Shown piece by piece: positions 22,017 to 34,670 of a DNA stretch of 64,000 nt (positions are counted from its first letter, which is position 1; every line of letters begins with the position of its first letter). This DNA is from Rhodamnia argentea (lineage: Eukaryota > Streptophyta > Magnoliopsida > Myrtales > Myrtaceae). The stretch lies in contig NC_063152.1 of NCBI RefSeq assembly GCF_020921035.1, positions 31,495,903-31,559,902 of the forward strand, read 5' to 3'. The notes beneath the pieces were generated by a model, which made no database searches, was not told the origin of the DNA, and saw only the letters and a program-made list of their open reading frames with translations. The translations under genes and the position numbers were made by a program.

Positions 22017-25000
22017 TTAGTAGAGGGAGTTGTAGGTGCAAATGGTGGCGATGATGGATGATATGCAAATCACTAGTGAAGGAATGAGTGTGATGTTCAA
22101 GAGCCTACTCTCCCCCAAGTAACCGGCTAACGTTATTGTGCCATCGGCGATCACTCGGGCGATAGTTCCCGCTTCTGTCGAAAGCAAGCCACCATTGTAG
22201 GTTCCCCGCGAAAGCCGGGACGACATGACACGCGAGAGAAGCGACAGGTTGACACCTGGAAAATGTCCAAGAACACAGGAAAAAAGAGAGTCAACAAGGA
22301 AGAATCAATGCAAAAACTCCTGCCTCACACTCTCCCACTCTCCATAAATTGCACGATACTTTTCAGCTGTCATTCTCTCATAAATTGCACAATGATTTCA
22401 TAGAGCATGCATTTGAACCTGTCCACTGCATTGTGTAACCCAGAGAACTGTCTCTGATGATCCACATGTTTTAGCAGTTTTTCAATATGTTCAATGACAT
22501 CACACACATTTTTGCAGATGTATTTAAGGCTAGAAGAAAATTACTACTTACCCATAAGTTATCAATAAGATTGCAGGAGTTGCCTTAATAGATGAAGATA
22601 AAATTGGTTATGGCAGTCTATTGGAAATCTTAGTTTTTCCCATGGATGAACATCTGGTTCTAGACCTTTCCTTACCAAAAAAAAAACATCTGGTTCTAGA
22701 CCTTATCCAAAAAAAAAAAATTCTGGTTCTAGATTCACTCGCTATTTGCCTTTCTATATTCCCTGAGAGGCCATTTCTCTATGCTTATTCACATACGAAA
22801 TTGACCTTTTCCTAGAGAGGGTAAACTAAACAAATACAGTACCTTCAAGAACTTCGGCGGAAACAAACATGATGAGCCCCGAAGAGACGTATTGCGCAAC
22901 AGAATAGGGTATTATCAGGTGGAAACTTAGTACTATGCCTATTAAAACCATGACTTCAGATGCCAGCAAAATTTGCCTGCAATCATATCAATGAGAACAG
23001 TTAATAACTATTTCCATGATGAGGAAGTACCAAATAAGCCAAATAACTTCTCAAACATTTGGGATTACCTGTCTTCAAACATGTTGCTAATGTAGCTTCC
23101 AACAATAATATTCACTGGAAGAACCGTCAAGCCAAGAGATGCAAGGAAAATCGCCACTTTGGTTGTTGACCATCCAAAGTAGTACGTGGTGATGACACTA
23201 GATTCTGAGAGTAAAATCTCCATTGCATACTTGAGCATGAAATAAATCAGCAATTGAACCTAGAAACACAGTTATAGTTAGAATACATTTGAAGTATGAA
23301 CCATTCCAATCCAAATTTAAAAAGAAGAATCCAAGAAGACTCTTGACTAGAAAGAATGAGCATATGAAAGATAAATTCAACTTTCAATTCAAGCATGTAC
23401 TGTGGCTTTGACGACAGAGAGCCAATAGAAAGACCAAGTAATCATTAAGGATTTACATAAAAAAAGTTGCTGGTCACGTTAAATTCATGAACTCAGAATT
23501 CTTATATGAATGTCTCAGGGCTAAAAGAATCCATTCTGGAAACACATGCTGTAAATTACAAGCTAATCCATAGAACACAGTGCATGCAAGTCTATTGCAG
23601 ATGGGATCACTGTGGGCCAATTTAATTTGCATGAAGCTGCATCGCGTGTTTTAAAAAAGAAGTCTAGGGAATCATTCCAAGACCTTTACAGAGGGCGTTA
23701 GTAGCCTATACGCTGATGCAATTGAAGTGGCTGGTTGGCGAGATTCCTCAGAAGCTTCTTCACTTCCATCAAATTCTTGATCACCATTTTCTTCTTCATT
23801 TTTTTCCTCCAAACTTATGAGCAATGGTTGCTTGAGACCATTCTCAAGAGCATCGGTTTGTAATGATTCTGTTGAGCAAATGTTCAATATAACAACAAAA
23901 ACAGATGAAATATGAACTAGCCGTTGGAAATGCAATGATTCTCTGAACAAGAGGACAATTAACTCCATAAGATGCGGGCAAAAGTATAAGCCAACTAGAT
24001 ATTAGATTTCTTAATTGACAATGAGTCATGAAAGATATCAATAACCAGTCGTCAAGATTACAGTGGATGCTAAATCCCAGTGACGGTTTACATCTGGATA
24101 TCAAGATTAACGTTTCCACATTTTATAAAAAGTTGGATAATGATGAAACAAGTAGTCTTCCATGGTTCAATTTAATGATAAGATGCCCTTACCAAAAAAC
24201 GAAATGATGAGAGGCAGCTCATAATCAATCCCAAAGATAGCTTCTCAGCTACCAGAAAAGGTGGAGGCTTTGTTGGACCCGCCGCAATGACATGACCATA
24301 GAGAAATTGATGGCAGGTGAAAATAACTTACCTTCATTAGACTCTTTTGGCATGTGGCTTGCTTCCTTCTCATGGGAGGGTTCTCTAAATGAAATCCACA
24401 ACCATATTAAGTACAAGAACCATCCCACAGCCATTGCCCATCCAGGCAGAGTCTCCTGATTGAATGTTATGTTGAAAACTTTGAAATGACACTGAAATAA
24501 ACCGGCAAGAGCAGGACCGCAGGCCATGCCAAGAGCACTAGCACTCACAAAACCTGCAGATGCCTGCATTCTGATCCTCATAGGGACACAGTCACTTATA
24601 TAGCGTCGATTAACAGCTCGAGCAGAGCCGAATCTGCAATTATGCAGGGAACTTGTTACAATCTGATGACGATTTAGGAGTTACAGTAGCTGCGGGGTCG
24701 AAGATGTGTTAATATTAACAGCAGGCAACATACTTGAGAATCTGATAGGATTAACACCGAAAATTCAAATTCGAGAACGTAGCCTGTCCACCGGTAATCT
24801 AGAGGACAGACTTCAGAAAGTTTCAAGTGTTTCCAGTGATTAGGCTACACAAATCTTGCCCTGTCTAGGACATGCATAGTTAAAGACTTCTTTATCACCC
24901 TACTCTCCAAGATTCCAAAGACACAGATCAATCTCAATATGAGCATCAATCTTCTACTTTTATTAGCGATTAATAACCGAGCAAATCTTCTGATAGATAA

Positions 25001-27796
25001 TTGAACAAGACTAAGTACCATTGGTTAGAAGGGGCTGTCGACATTATGTGTGTGTTGATAGATTTCCTTTGTATTCAGACGACACCTGTTTAGGAATAAG
25101 ATTAATATTTGATGAAAAACATGTTGGTACAACATCCGGATTATTCGGCCAGTTATTATTTCCTTCTCCTTTAAGAAAACGACATACAAGGTCAAAGTGA
25201 TTGTGTCCCGGCATGCAAGGTCTAAGTTGTGTCCAGACACACAAGGTCCAAGTGATTGTGTCCTTTATTTCAAATAAAAGAAGTTCACATTACCTATGAC
25301 CAATCAGAAAACAAAGCCAATCCGCCCGGGCAGATTGGATGACAGAGAGTGCTAAAATATTGCAAAATTGATTGTTTGAAAAAGAAAAATACAAGGAGTT
25401 AGGCTTCTTACCCACATAAAAGACGACCAATTAGAAGAATAGCGATTGAATTCATATCATAGGCCATCGCGTACATGGTATTGCCCAGGAAGAGGACAAT
25501 ACTGCTGAAGACAAGAGGTCTGAAGTATGATTTATTTGACCACGCACTGAAATATACTGAAGAGAACACCTGTGCAACAGCCATTGCACCAATCACAACT
25601 CCACAAACTGTGGCAGCAGCACCAAGACTCATGGCATAATCATCTGCTGTGGGTACAATTATGTATGTGTTGACCATATATAGAAAAGTATTTGCCAGGT
25701 TCAACAGTAAAGATATAAAATGGTATCTTCCATCATCGACCTCTTCCTCAACTGGAGTTGGTAGTTCCTCTTGCAAAATGAATGCATGCTGTGCCAGAAA
25801 GTGTAGGAAGTTTGTTGAGTGGGACAACCTGTCTACTGCTGCTTTTATTGACTCGATTGTGGGATCCTGCAGAAGAACCCTGGTAAATATCATAGTGGAA
25901 CATTATTCTGAAGAAGGAACAAACCACAAAATACAAATTACAGTGCATGAAGAATAACTGGTGGAGATAAACCTGTAAAGGAAGAGCAGGCTGGTCATAG
26001 ATTGATAAGTAGCTTCCTTGGCGATCCTCCAACTCTGCAAGGTTGCGGGAAATTGCTCCGACAACAGCCCCTATCCCCTGGAATTTTGACACGTGGCCAG
26101 CTTGTTATAATGTGCCCATGCAATTAATCCACAATCGATGGAGAAGTTCCAGTTTTATAACAGGTACTAACAAAAAGGAGCATGAATAACCTAAGTAAAA
26201 AAGATGCTGGACTAGGCTTATACCACATGCTTGAACACTTGCTGAAGCTGAGAGTACGGATGATTAGCACGAGTTTTGACATAGTAGTCTGTAAATCTAT
26301 ATCCAAAACGTTTGTCAAACTTCTTCAGGATCTTTCGCAGACCAACTGCATTCAACTCAACAAAATATAGGAGCTTCAAAAGATCTTGTCCCACTTCTCT
26401 ATAAGCTTCTCTTAATTCAGATAACTTTGATATATCTTGCTGCTGCTGAAGAGCTTCTTGCTGCTCTCCTAGCTTGGCAATCCTGCTGGCTAGGCGACCT
26501 TGTTGCTCCAAGAGGAAAAGGACAATCTTCTCAATCTGATATTATCAAGTGACTTATTAAACATATTTGAAATGAACTTCCATAAGAAAAGAGTTTATTA
26601 TTAATTCCTTCGCAGGATTACACCATACAGTGTTCTTTTATCAATCATCCCATGAGAATAAAGATAACAAAGAACATGACACCAGAAAAGGTAAATATCA
26701 AGACCACTACATATGTACTGAATTTATCATAATGCTTGTCCTCATTCTCATGAGTATGGATGCAATAAAACAACTCCTTTTCCCTTAAATCTCAATGTCA
26801 CTGCACGAAAGGAATTCTCCTAAATATGAGTTGATATCAGTTGGTTAACTGGCCTTTTAAGTACGATAAACGAATTTCCTCACTTGTTCATCGCCAAATC
26901 AACCTCAAAGAAGGGCACTACAACTAGTCCCACTTTGTGGAGTTGAATTTGTGAGTCCTTTTGCACCACTGCTTCCAGTTATCCAAATGCATTCTAAGTA
27001 ATGTAGGAGTATCCACAATTGAAGTATTTTTCTGAAAACAAAAGAAAACTTCCCGCCTGCAAATGCTTGTAAGACACAGAGTTACAGTTCCATATACCTG
27101 GTGGTCCAACATTCTAGAGAAATCCTTGAGGACATTTCGGCGATCTTGAGTTCCAACTTGAATTTGTTGAGCATATTGTCTTACTTTCTTCTTCATCAGC
27201 TTGTAGTTGATGTAATAACTGGAGAATTTGATTAAAGAGGGACAAATTAAGGACCTATCAATTTAATATCAGGAAAAAGGTAAAGCAGCAATAGTTGCTT
27301 CAATAACTTCATACGATGCAATTGCATGGGCATGCATAAAACCTAAAGGCAGCACTATTAATATATTAGGACATCATTTGGGCATAGGAAAGAACTCAAA
27401 GCACCAAAAGACATTTCCTGGAACAAAATGAACACCGGCAAGCATACATGGAGTCTCACAGAATCAGAATCTCATGACAAGTTGTCAAGTTCACTCTATT
27501 GTTTGAAAAGATAGCTACCTTGACTTAGAAATAATAGTAAGTGTCACATAAAAGAATACAGGGCACATGAAATAACACATTCCATATAGAATGGCAGAAA
27601 ACTCCATGTAAGACAGATTGTGTGACACTCAGTGTGGCTTTTCCAACCACTGGTTATAAGATATACACACGTAACACTTTCCTGGACCTGGAGTTCAAAC
27701 TAGCGATGTGACAATATGACGTGTATATTGCAGCTGATCATACCCCTGCCATTCTTGAATTTGCCTTTCCTTCAGCTTTTTCCCAAAGGCGACCAT
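22017..27796 (-). CDS. PHT5: PHT5/VPT-type SPX-MFS vacuolar phosphate transporter
   Basis: Ten coding exons on the minus strand: 27796-27744, 27218-27098, 26535-26224, 26077-25973, 25866-25412, 24633-24332, 23868-23684, 23259-23069, 22976-22843, 22255-22017. All are GT-AG with consistent phases. The product is 698 aa, the normal PHT5 length. The N-terminal SPX domain (start [20 protein letters not shown], with KMKK-like Lys-rich stretch and [10 protein letters not shown]) binds inositol pyrophosphates. An MFS transport domain of about 11-12 helices follows from about residue 240 ([20 protein letters not shown]). An acidic loop ([18 protein letters not shown]) splits the two MFS halves. The family loads phosphate into the vacuole. 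It ends ICTYNSLY. Exon 7 uses a weak donor (GTCTTG). A 5'UTR intron lies upstream (27801-29189). MIR399 sits on the same strand about 9 kb downstream. Confidence 0.95.
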
Positions 27797-29460
27797 TGCT
27801 CTGCAATACATCACAAAAGTTCATTCGGGAGGGGGCAAAGTTTGAGAAAAGATGTCCTTCAGAAATAAAGCATAGGACTTTCACATCAGAAGGAGATTCT
27901 TTTTTGTATTTAGTCGAAAGGAAAACATAAATCCGACATCTCCCATGTAAAAGAAAACAACAAAATTCAAATTCCAGGAAAAATACTAGCATGGACCGGG
28001 AGAAATCACAACTGTTGAATGTCTTAGGTCGGGACCACACGATCAACAGCTGAGATTCACCCAGTCCACCTTGGATTGCGTCCAAGAAAGAATTTGCCAG
28101 ACAGAGCTACAGATTGGAACATTCTCAAGCCAGATATACAAGATATCTTCCCCATGACTCACAGGCCTCTGAAAACAGTATATTATGTCATCCACGGAAT
28201 ACAGAGAAGCAGACTATAAGGACAAGCATATATCAATTGCACACTAGAAATGCTTAGATGTGAGTTGTAAAATCCCAAAGTGCCAGCAGCATTACACGAG
28301 TCATACAGCGCAGAAAGTGCATTCGGCAGAAAGCAGAGGGCACACCAGAATGACAGTAACTAGAAAATTTTCTACCAAATGCTTTTGGCTAGATAGATTC
28401 ATCTATATTCTCAAAACACATAAGACAAAACAGGAAAACTGAGAGAATTCCCCTCTCTCAATCCTAAAAATGTGCATAATTCTCATTCGTTTAGTTTCAA
28501 CATGCATGGTGTTGCATCTGTCATGTTATGCTTTCATTAAGCATCCTGATCTTTAGCAGGATTAAGCAACCTGTTGGTTTCGAGTCTTTGCTAACTTAAG
28601 GAAGAATTCACACACTCAAGTTCAAAAACCACACAAAAATGTCCAAGCAAATAAACCGATTCCTCAACTGCAAGCCAATGCATCAATAAAGTCCAACCTT
28701 AGCAAACTTACACATGTGAGGATCTTGAAAGTAAACCAAAGACAATAAAAATAAAAATAAAAATGAAGTAAAAAAAGACAGCTTTCGAGTCAGTAATTGA
28801 TATAATGCAAAACGAATTATCAGATTGACCAGTATCAATAAGTTGGCGTTCTCATACACAAATCTTTCAATCCAACAAGCGACCGCCTCAAAACGCGAAA
28901 ACTCTAAGCTCGAGTCTCCTAACAGAGCTCTCTGTTTTATCCCCGAGAAAGCTCGGAAGACTTTTTCACTCAGCTCTACAGCTTCCAGACAGCGTCGACG
29001 ACATTGAGAAGACACACAAAAGACGCCAACGCCAGGAGTGGGCTAGGGTTTCGCATCCTCACTCCTTCACTCTCCCTCTCCCTCACTTCCAGCTCCTTCC
29101 GCAGCACAGCCCGACGGAAGCAGCCCGCACATAACCCGAAAACGCGACGCGAACGACTCTTTCCCAACACCAGGACGAACAGAATTTACCAGAGCGGATT
29201 CAGCGAGGCTCCTGCGATCCGGAATTCTCTTCCAGGCTCGGTTGACGACGGGCCGAGCGAGCGCGCGCGCGAATGGCGACAGAATCGAGCGCTGAGAATT
29301 GGCGGCGGCGGCGCGTGTGGCACCTTCCAGGAAGCGATAAGGTCGAACCGAAAGAGCGAAGCAATGGAGGTTTCCTGAGCTTGCGAACCGACGAGGAGAG
29401 TGAGCGAACGAAGGGCAGAGATAGAAAGACAGAGAGAGAGAGAGAGAGGGAGGAGCTGGT
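27797..29460 (-). promoter_or_regulatory. PHT5 leader: 5'UTR exon, long leader intron
   Basis: The acceptor at 27802-27801 leaves only 4 nt before the ATG, so most of the leader must lie upstream. A good donor (CTCTG then GTAAAT) at 29189-29188 ends a GC- and CT-rich leader exon that starts near 29450, including a (CT)n run at about 29428-29450. The leader intron would be about 1.39 kb. Long leader introns often raise expression in plants; that role here is inference. I found no contiguous miR827 site. Confidence 0.6.
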
Positions 29461-30136
29461 ATTCTATGGGGAAGCAGAGAAAAGCGGATCTTTTCCATAT
29501 GGAGTGCTCGCAATGTAACGTTCCCCACGCCCAGGGGACTTAAAGGGTAACTTCGTAATTTCAAAATTGGCTACTTTGGAAGGTAAGGGAAGGGGCAAAT
29601 ATTAACTATTGATATTATCGCAGATTACTGTTTTTTTTTTAAATCATACATAAGATTAAGTAGCAATTTTGTAATTTATGATATTGAACCGAGTTAAACT
29701 TAGCCAAAATCACGAGAGGAAAAAAAAAGGAAGACCCTTAATTGATTTGATCGGTCTTGCCCAATATTCAAGATAGTGATTGTGATATTCCCGTGTTAGG
29801 ACATTAATCCTAAACATTTTTGTAAAGAAAATTATCATTAAGAGGATTTTTGTGATATACATAGACTTGTGATATTGCTTATGTTGCCGTCAAGCGAGAC
29901 CTTCGGTAATTTTTGCACGAAAATGAATCGAGATGAGTCAGAATATTTGAGATTTTCACAAAGCTGATCAATTTTCCAAAAGGAGAAGTAATGGATTTGT
30001 AAATGCTACACTATCCATACAAATATATTTTTCAATATAAAAGATGTAATTTCCGATTTTCCAAAATTTCGCTATCTTAAATTATGTTGTAATTATAACG
30101 GTCCCATGTACTTATCATATTATAGTATCTCATTAG
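29461..30136. other. Upstream of PHT5, AT-rich
   Basis: Presumed promoter near 29460-29600, then AT-rich sequence with no bounded repeat or gene recognised. Confidence 0.35.
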
Positions 30137-30783
30137 TAGGGGTGAGCAAAAAAATCGGGATCCCCTCGAACCGGACTGTACCCAACCGGTTGGTTTTGGG
30201 TGGTTCCTACATGATACCGATCCGGTTCTCGATTTTAATTTGTCAGAACAAGCGGGTGTTGGTCCAACCGGATCGAACCTATATATATATATACACACAC
30301 GTAATTTTTTTTGTAATTCTAGCTATTTCTCTCAACTAGATGACCCAACCGTGTATTTAAAGGGTGAAGGATTTGAGTGCGATGTTTCTAAACTTAGTTT
30401 GATGATGTTAAGTCGTTAACCGAGTCACTGGCCACACCAAGCTCTAGTTTCGACTTATAGTGCTAAATATTACAAGCTTCAGTTCATTATCATTTTGGGC
30501 AGACTATGTTGTAATGGTCCAAAGATGAACGTTCATGCCGTCTTTTAGTCCCTATGGGAACGGCTTCATTGGTTTACTCACATATGGCCTTTTTAAATTG
30601 ATATTGGTGCTCGATACTCGGCAAGACCTATTTCATGGAACCATATGGGAGCCGGACCGGACCGGTGGTTCAATTCTCGGGTGATTCACTGTTTCAATTT
30701 TGTAGAACCGGTCCCTAACAGGCCGTTTTCAGTTCTAGAACGAGAACCACTTACACTGGAATCGATCACCTTGCTCATCAGTA
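30137..30783. mobile_element. hAT-like non-autonomous element
   Basis: The left end is TAGGGGTGAGCAAAAAAATC. The right end, reverse complemented, is TACTGATGAGCAAGGTGATC. CCGG/GGTTC subterminal motifs are present at both ends. No convincing 8-bp duplication, so the limits are approximate. Confidence 0.6.
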
Positions 30784-31334
30784 CATAGAGGAACATAGAT
30801 GCGCATTTAATTTACTGGTCCTACCCACATATTATGCACCAAGTTAACTTAATCGTGCACAGCATATCGCAGATACCGATTTTCACCTATGGGTCTTATT
30901 TTCAGAAAATAAGGAAATTGAAGGCTTTTTTTTTTTAGGGGCTGGGCTGAAATTAAATACAATAATGGCTGGCCAAAACAGAATTCCATAACTAAATTCA
31001 AAAAAAAAATTGACAGCTTGTGATCGGAAAATCACATGATACGGCGCCTTAGGAAGGGAATGAAGTGATGCGCAATAAATACAAACGAACGAATATTCCG
31101 TTATACCTTTTAGATCAATAAATCCCCCCCGCGAAAGCTTCGCCGTCCACATGCCCCACAATTCTGGCCGCTATTATATAACATGGGCAATTGTTTGTCC
31201 CAAAACTATCCCCCCCAAAAATAAATAAAAACAATAAATAAAAAACAAAAGAGCTTATCCAATTCACTAAAAAGCCACATCAAGGCAACCACAAAAAAAT
31301 GTGGAATATTATCTCGATCCGTCTCAAATCTATT
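30784..31334. other. Intergenic, nothing recognised
   Basis: A-rich runs and short frames only. Confidence 0.35.
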
Positions 31335-32291
31335 GTACGGCTGTCGATTCAGTCATAAAATTTTTCAATTTTTCACAACGTAGCCGCACGAAATTCCAAT
31401 ATGGTCCTTCCGGTCGGTTGCGGTCGGGAATCGATGACATGACGTCTGCTCATGAGCGGCAGTCCTACGTCGCCACGTCATCTATTTTCAACGGGCAATT
31501 GGCCGAAAAGGTTATATTAAAATTTCGATCGAGAATTTTCAAGACGTCTGCATTGTCAAGTTTTGATTATATTAGGTTTGAATTGGCATCCGTATAATAT
31601 ATTTATGATAGAATCAATAGTTTTTTCTTGCTGGATGCAACCCAATTAATGGGTCGCACATGGGAATGTTCCTAAAATCTCGTCACATTGAACAAACGAT
31701 GGTGAATCTCTGGGTCCAATCTTGTTACTAAAAAACGAAATGTCAACATCTTGGGAGGTACAATTGTCTCTCGTACAGTCAATTCAGTTCAAATTTTTTT
31801 AATTTTTCACAACGTAGCTGCACGAAATTCCAATATGATCCATCCAGTCAGTTGCAGCCGGGAATCACCGACGTGACGTCCACTCATGAGCGGCAGTCCT
31901 ACGTCGCCAGGTCATCGATTTTCAACAGGCAATTGGCCGAAAAGGTTATATTAAAATTTCGCTCGAATTTTCAAGACATCTGCATTGTCAAGTTTTGATT
32001 ATATTAGGCTTGAATTGACATCCGTACAATATATTTAGAATTAAATCAGTAGTTTTTTCCCGCTGGATGCAACCCGATTAATGGGTCGCCCATGAGGCGC
32101 TAACCTGGCACGTGCCGAAATTTCGTGTTGTTTATACGGGGCAAGGCAATCGAGCCGGGAAAATGAGGACATTCTGATCCTAAAATCTCGTCACATTGGA
32201 CGAACAATGGCGAATCTTTGGGTCCAATCTTGTTGCTAAAAAACGAAATGTCAACATCTTGGGAGGTACAATTGTCTCTCGTACAGTCAAT
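31335..32291. repeat. Tandem duplication, two ~0.45-0.5 kb units
   Basis: Unit 1 (about 31335-31785) and unit 2 (about 31786-32291) share long blocks in the same order: TTTTTCACAACGTAGC, GAGCGGCAGTCCTACGTCGC, GCAATTGGCCGAAAAGGTTA, GGATGCAACCC.ATTAATGGG, and both end GGGAGGTACAATTGTCTCTC. The units contain a MULE family A-type arm (GATTCAGTCATAAAATTTTT). Unit 2 has about 60 bp extra near 32100-32160. Confidence 0.85.
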
Positions 32292-32394
32292 TATGAGGAA
32301 GAGGATTTTTTTTTTTATCATAGGAAGAGGATTGGAAAAGGACCGACAGTGACACCAATAACCGCGACCCTCTTTTATAACTAGGTTAATATTA

Positions 32395-33060
32395 TTAAAA
32401 ATTTTAAATTAATATATTTATGATAAATTTATTTTGAATTAATTGTTTTATCATTTAAGATTTTAAATTATTACACATGTGATAAATTTATTCTCTATTA
32501 ATTTCTGTCAACATTTTACGGTCAAATTGCTAAATTTGATAACACGTGATAGTTAACGGGTGTACTAGTTTGTGGGTTCTACCCTTCGTTTTTCATAAAT
32601 GTATCAGTTTGATGTTTATCTTGGTATTAGCCTAATTTAAAAACTAACTAATGATAAATTTATCATAAGTATATCAGTTTGACGGTTTTTGGTGATCAAA
32701 AAATTATTTTTTGATAAATTTGTCACAAATGTACTAGTTTAAGTTTTTCTATGGTCAAAAAATTATTTTTTGGTAAATTTATCATGGGTATACTGGTTTA
32801 GAATTTTTACTTTCAATTTGTCGGATGTGTACCAATTTGGCATTTTTCGTGGTATTAACCTAATTAAAAACTAATTAAGGGTAAATTTATTATAGATACA
32901 TCGGCTTGGGGGTTTTGTATGGTCAAAAAATTAATTTTTGATAAAGTTGTCACAAGTGTATCGGTTTAAGATTTTTTATGATAAAAAATTTATTTTTTAG
33001 TAAATTTGTTACCGATGTACCAACTTGAGGTGTTTTGTGGTATTAACCTTTTATAATAAT
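32395..33060. repeat. Degenerate ~60-bp tandem array
   Basis: GATAAATTTGTCACAAGTGTA-like motifs recur at about 32652, 32711, 32771, 32878, 32938 and 32998, spaced 59-63 bp where consecutive. Each is followed by GGTTTAAG.TTTTT and TGGTCAAAAAATTATTTTT. Units are well diverged. Confidence 0.75.
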
Positions 33061-33824
33061 CCGTTGCTAATGACATGACTTGTTGTCCACATCGTTGAAT
33101 GATCAAGAACATAAGAAAAATACTACGTTTGGCTCCGTTTTTTCCTCGAAAAAATGAACCATTTGGAAAACATCTTCATAAAACAATCGCTTGTATCTCG
33201 AGAAAATGTGTGAAATTGGCTATTCGATGCCCGAATTTGGTTTTAAAAAAGGGGCTAAGCATACATTATTGGCTAATCTCCAAGCACGTCGTATTTATGG
33301 GTTAATAATCTAAATTAGAATACATGGGACATTCAGGGTAATAAATGTGATGGTTCTTTGGTATATTGAAATTACTGGTTGGACTCCTGTTTAGTAATAT
33401 GTGGTTATAATTGGCATACAAGCAGGGGCTTTTGTGGAATTTTAGGCGAAATTTTGAGGTTGAAAATCCTTTCCACATATTCGCGGTACACGGAGATAAG
33501 GGTTTCTAATTTAACCAGTGGTTTGGAATCAAATGATTTTTCAAAAAATTAACTCATAAGCTACGTTTAGTAGTTGAGATATCTTGTATTTGGTTCCTAT
33601 CCAAGACAAATTTAAATAAAGTAGAACAATTCAGATTTTTAATGAACAAATACAAATTGAAAAAATATATTTTTTTTATTCTCGAAAGTGAGGGCTCAAA
33701 GATTTCTTGAAAAACCCTATCCTAACCTATCCATCTCCTTCTACTATATACCTATGGTTCACATTGAAGTTTCACAACTCCTCCATATTCCTTTTGTTTA
33801 TACGTGTGAAACGAGTAAGTCCAG
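33061..33824. other. Intergenic, nothing recognised
   Basis: Short frames with no family motif. Confidence 0.35.
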
Positions 33825-34485
33825 TCATGTTTGGGTCGAATTAAACATGATTTGACCCATATTAACCCATTGAATCCGTTTTGACCTATTTTCATGCAAT
33901 ATAAATCTAACATTCAAACACAACCTAACCCATAGCCGATCCGACCCATGCTAACCCAACTCATACCCAATCCATATTACTTAAATACTTATATATGTAA
34001 CCAAATCACAAAATATTTGTTTCTTATAATTTGTTAAGAAAAATGATATTATTATAACACTTTCATACAATACAAATCTAGTAAAAAATTTTAAAATTTT
34101 TAAATCCGGCTACCCGAGGCGACAGTGGGAGGCAAAAGGTTGAAGGGCGGCGGCGGGTGGCAAATGGCAGCAAACACGACATTCTACTTCTTTGAACGAT
34201 TTATATATTTTTTAATTTTTTTTTCTTTCTTTTACTTATAAAAAATAAAAACAAAAATCGAAAAAATATAAACTAATAAATTTTACTAGCTAAGTGAATT
34301 GTAAATTGGTTGGGTTTGTCTAGCTAAATGGGTTGTAAATGGGTTCAAAGACAAACTCATTTACAATCCACATATAATTAGACTTAAAACTTATACCCAT
34401 TAGCAATCCATTTATTAGAACTTGACTAACCCATATTTGACCTGTTTTATTGAATATGGATTTTCAGGCCATATTGACACCTTTA
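33825..34485. mobile_element. hAT-like element of the GGGTT/AACCCA type
   Basis: AACCCA/TGGGTT motifs fill both halves in opposite sense. The right end CCATATTGACACCT is the inverted form of the TIR AGGTGTCAATATGG, also present at 58137-58359. The left end is not sharp. Confidence 0.45.
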
Positions 34486-34489
34486 CTTC

Positions 34490-34670
34490 TGTTCACGTGA
34501 AATTCAACGAAAATGGCGAGAGAGTCAAAACTCCTTCTCCTCCGTAACTCTTGGGTTCACGTTGAAAGTTCACGAAAACAGTAAGAGTCTCGAAGCTCCT
34601 TGTCCTCTATAACTCTCTAGTGCATATCGAAACTTCATGAAAGCAGCAAGAGATTCAAAGCACCATACTT
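34490..34670. repeat. ~65-bp tandem repeat, 2.6 copies
   Basis: GTTCACGT-GAAA-TTCA-GAAAA..G-GAGA-TC-AA-CTCCTT-TCCTC..TAACTCT recurs at about 34492, 34555 and 34620. A related partial unit (GGTTCACATTGAAGTTTCAC) lies at 33758, on the other side of the hAT-like element. Confidence 0.55.

Noticed and set aside
28018..28045. Possible miR827 target in the PHT5 leader
   Set aside because: Needs several gaps and mismatches and lies in the inferred leader intron.
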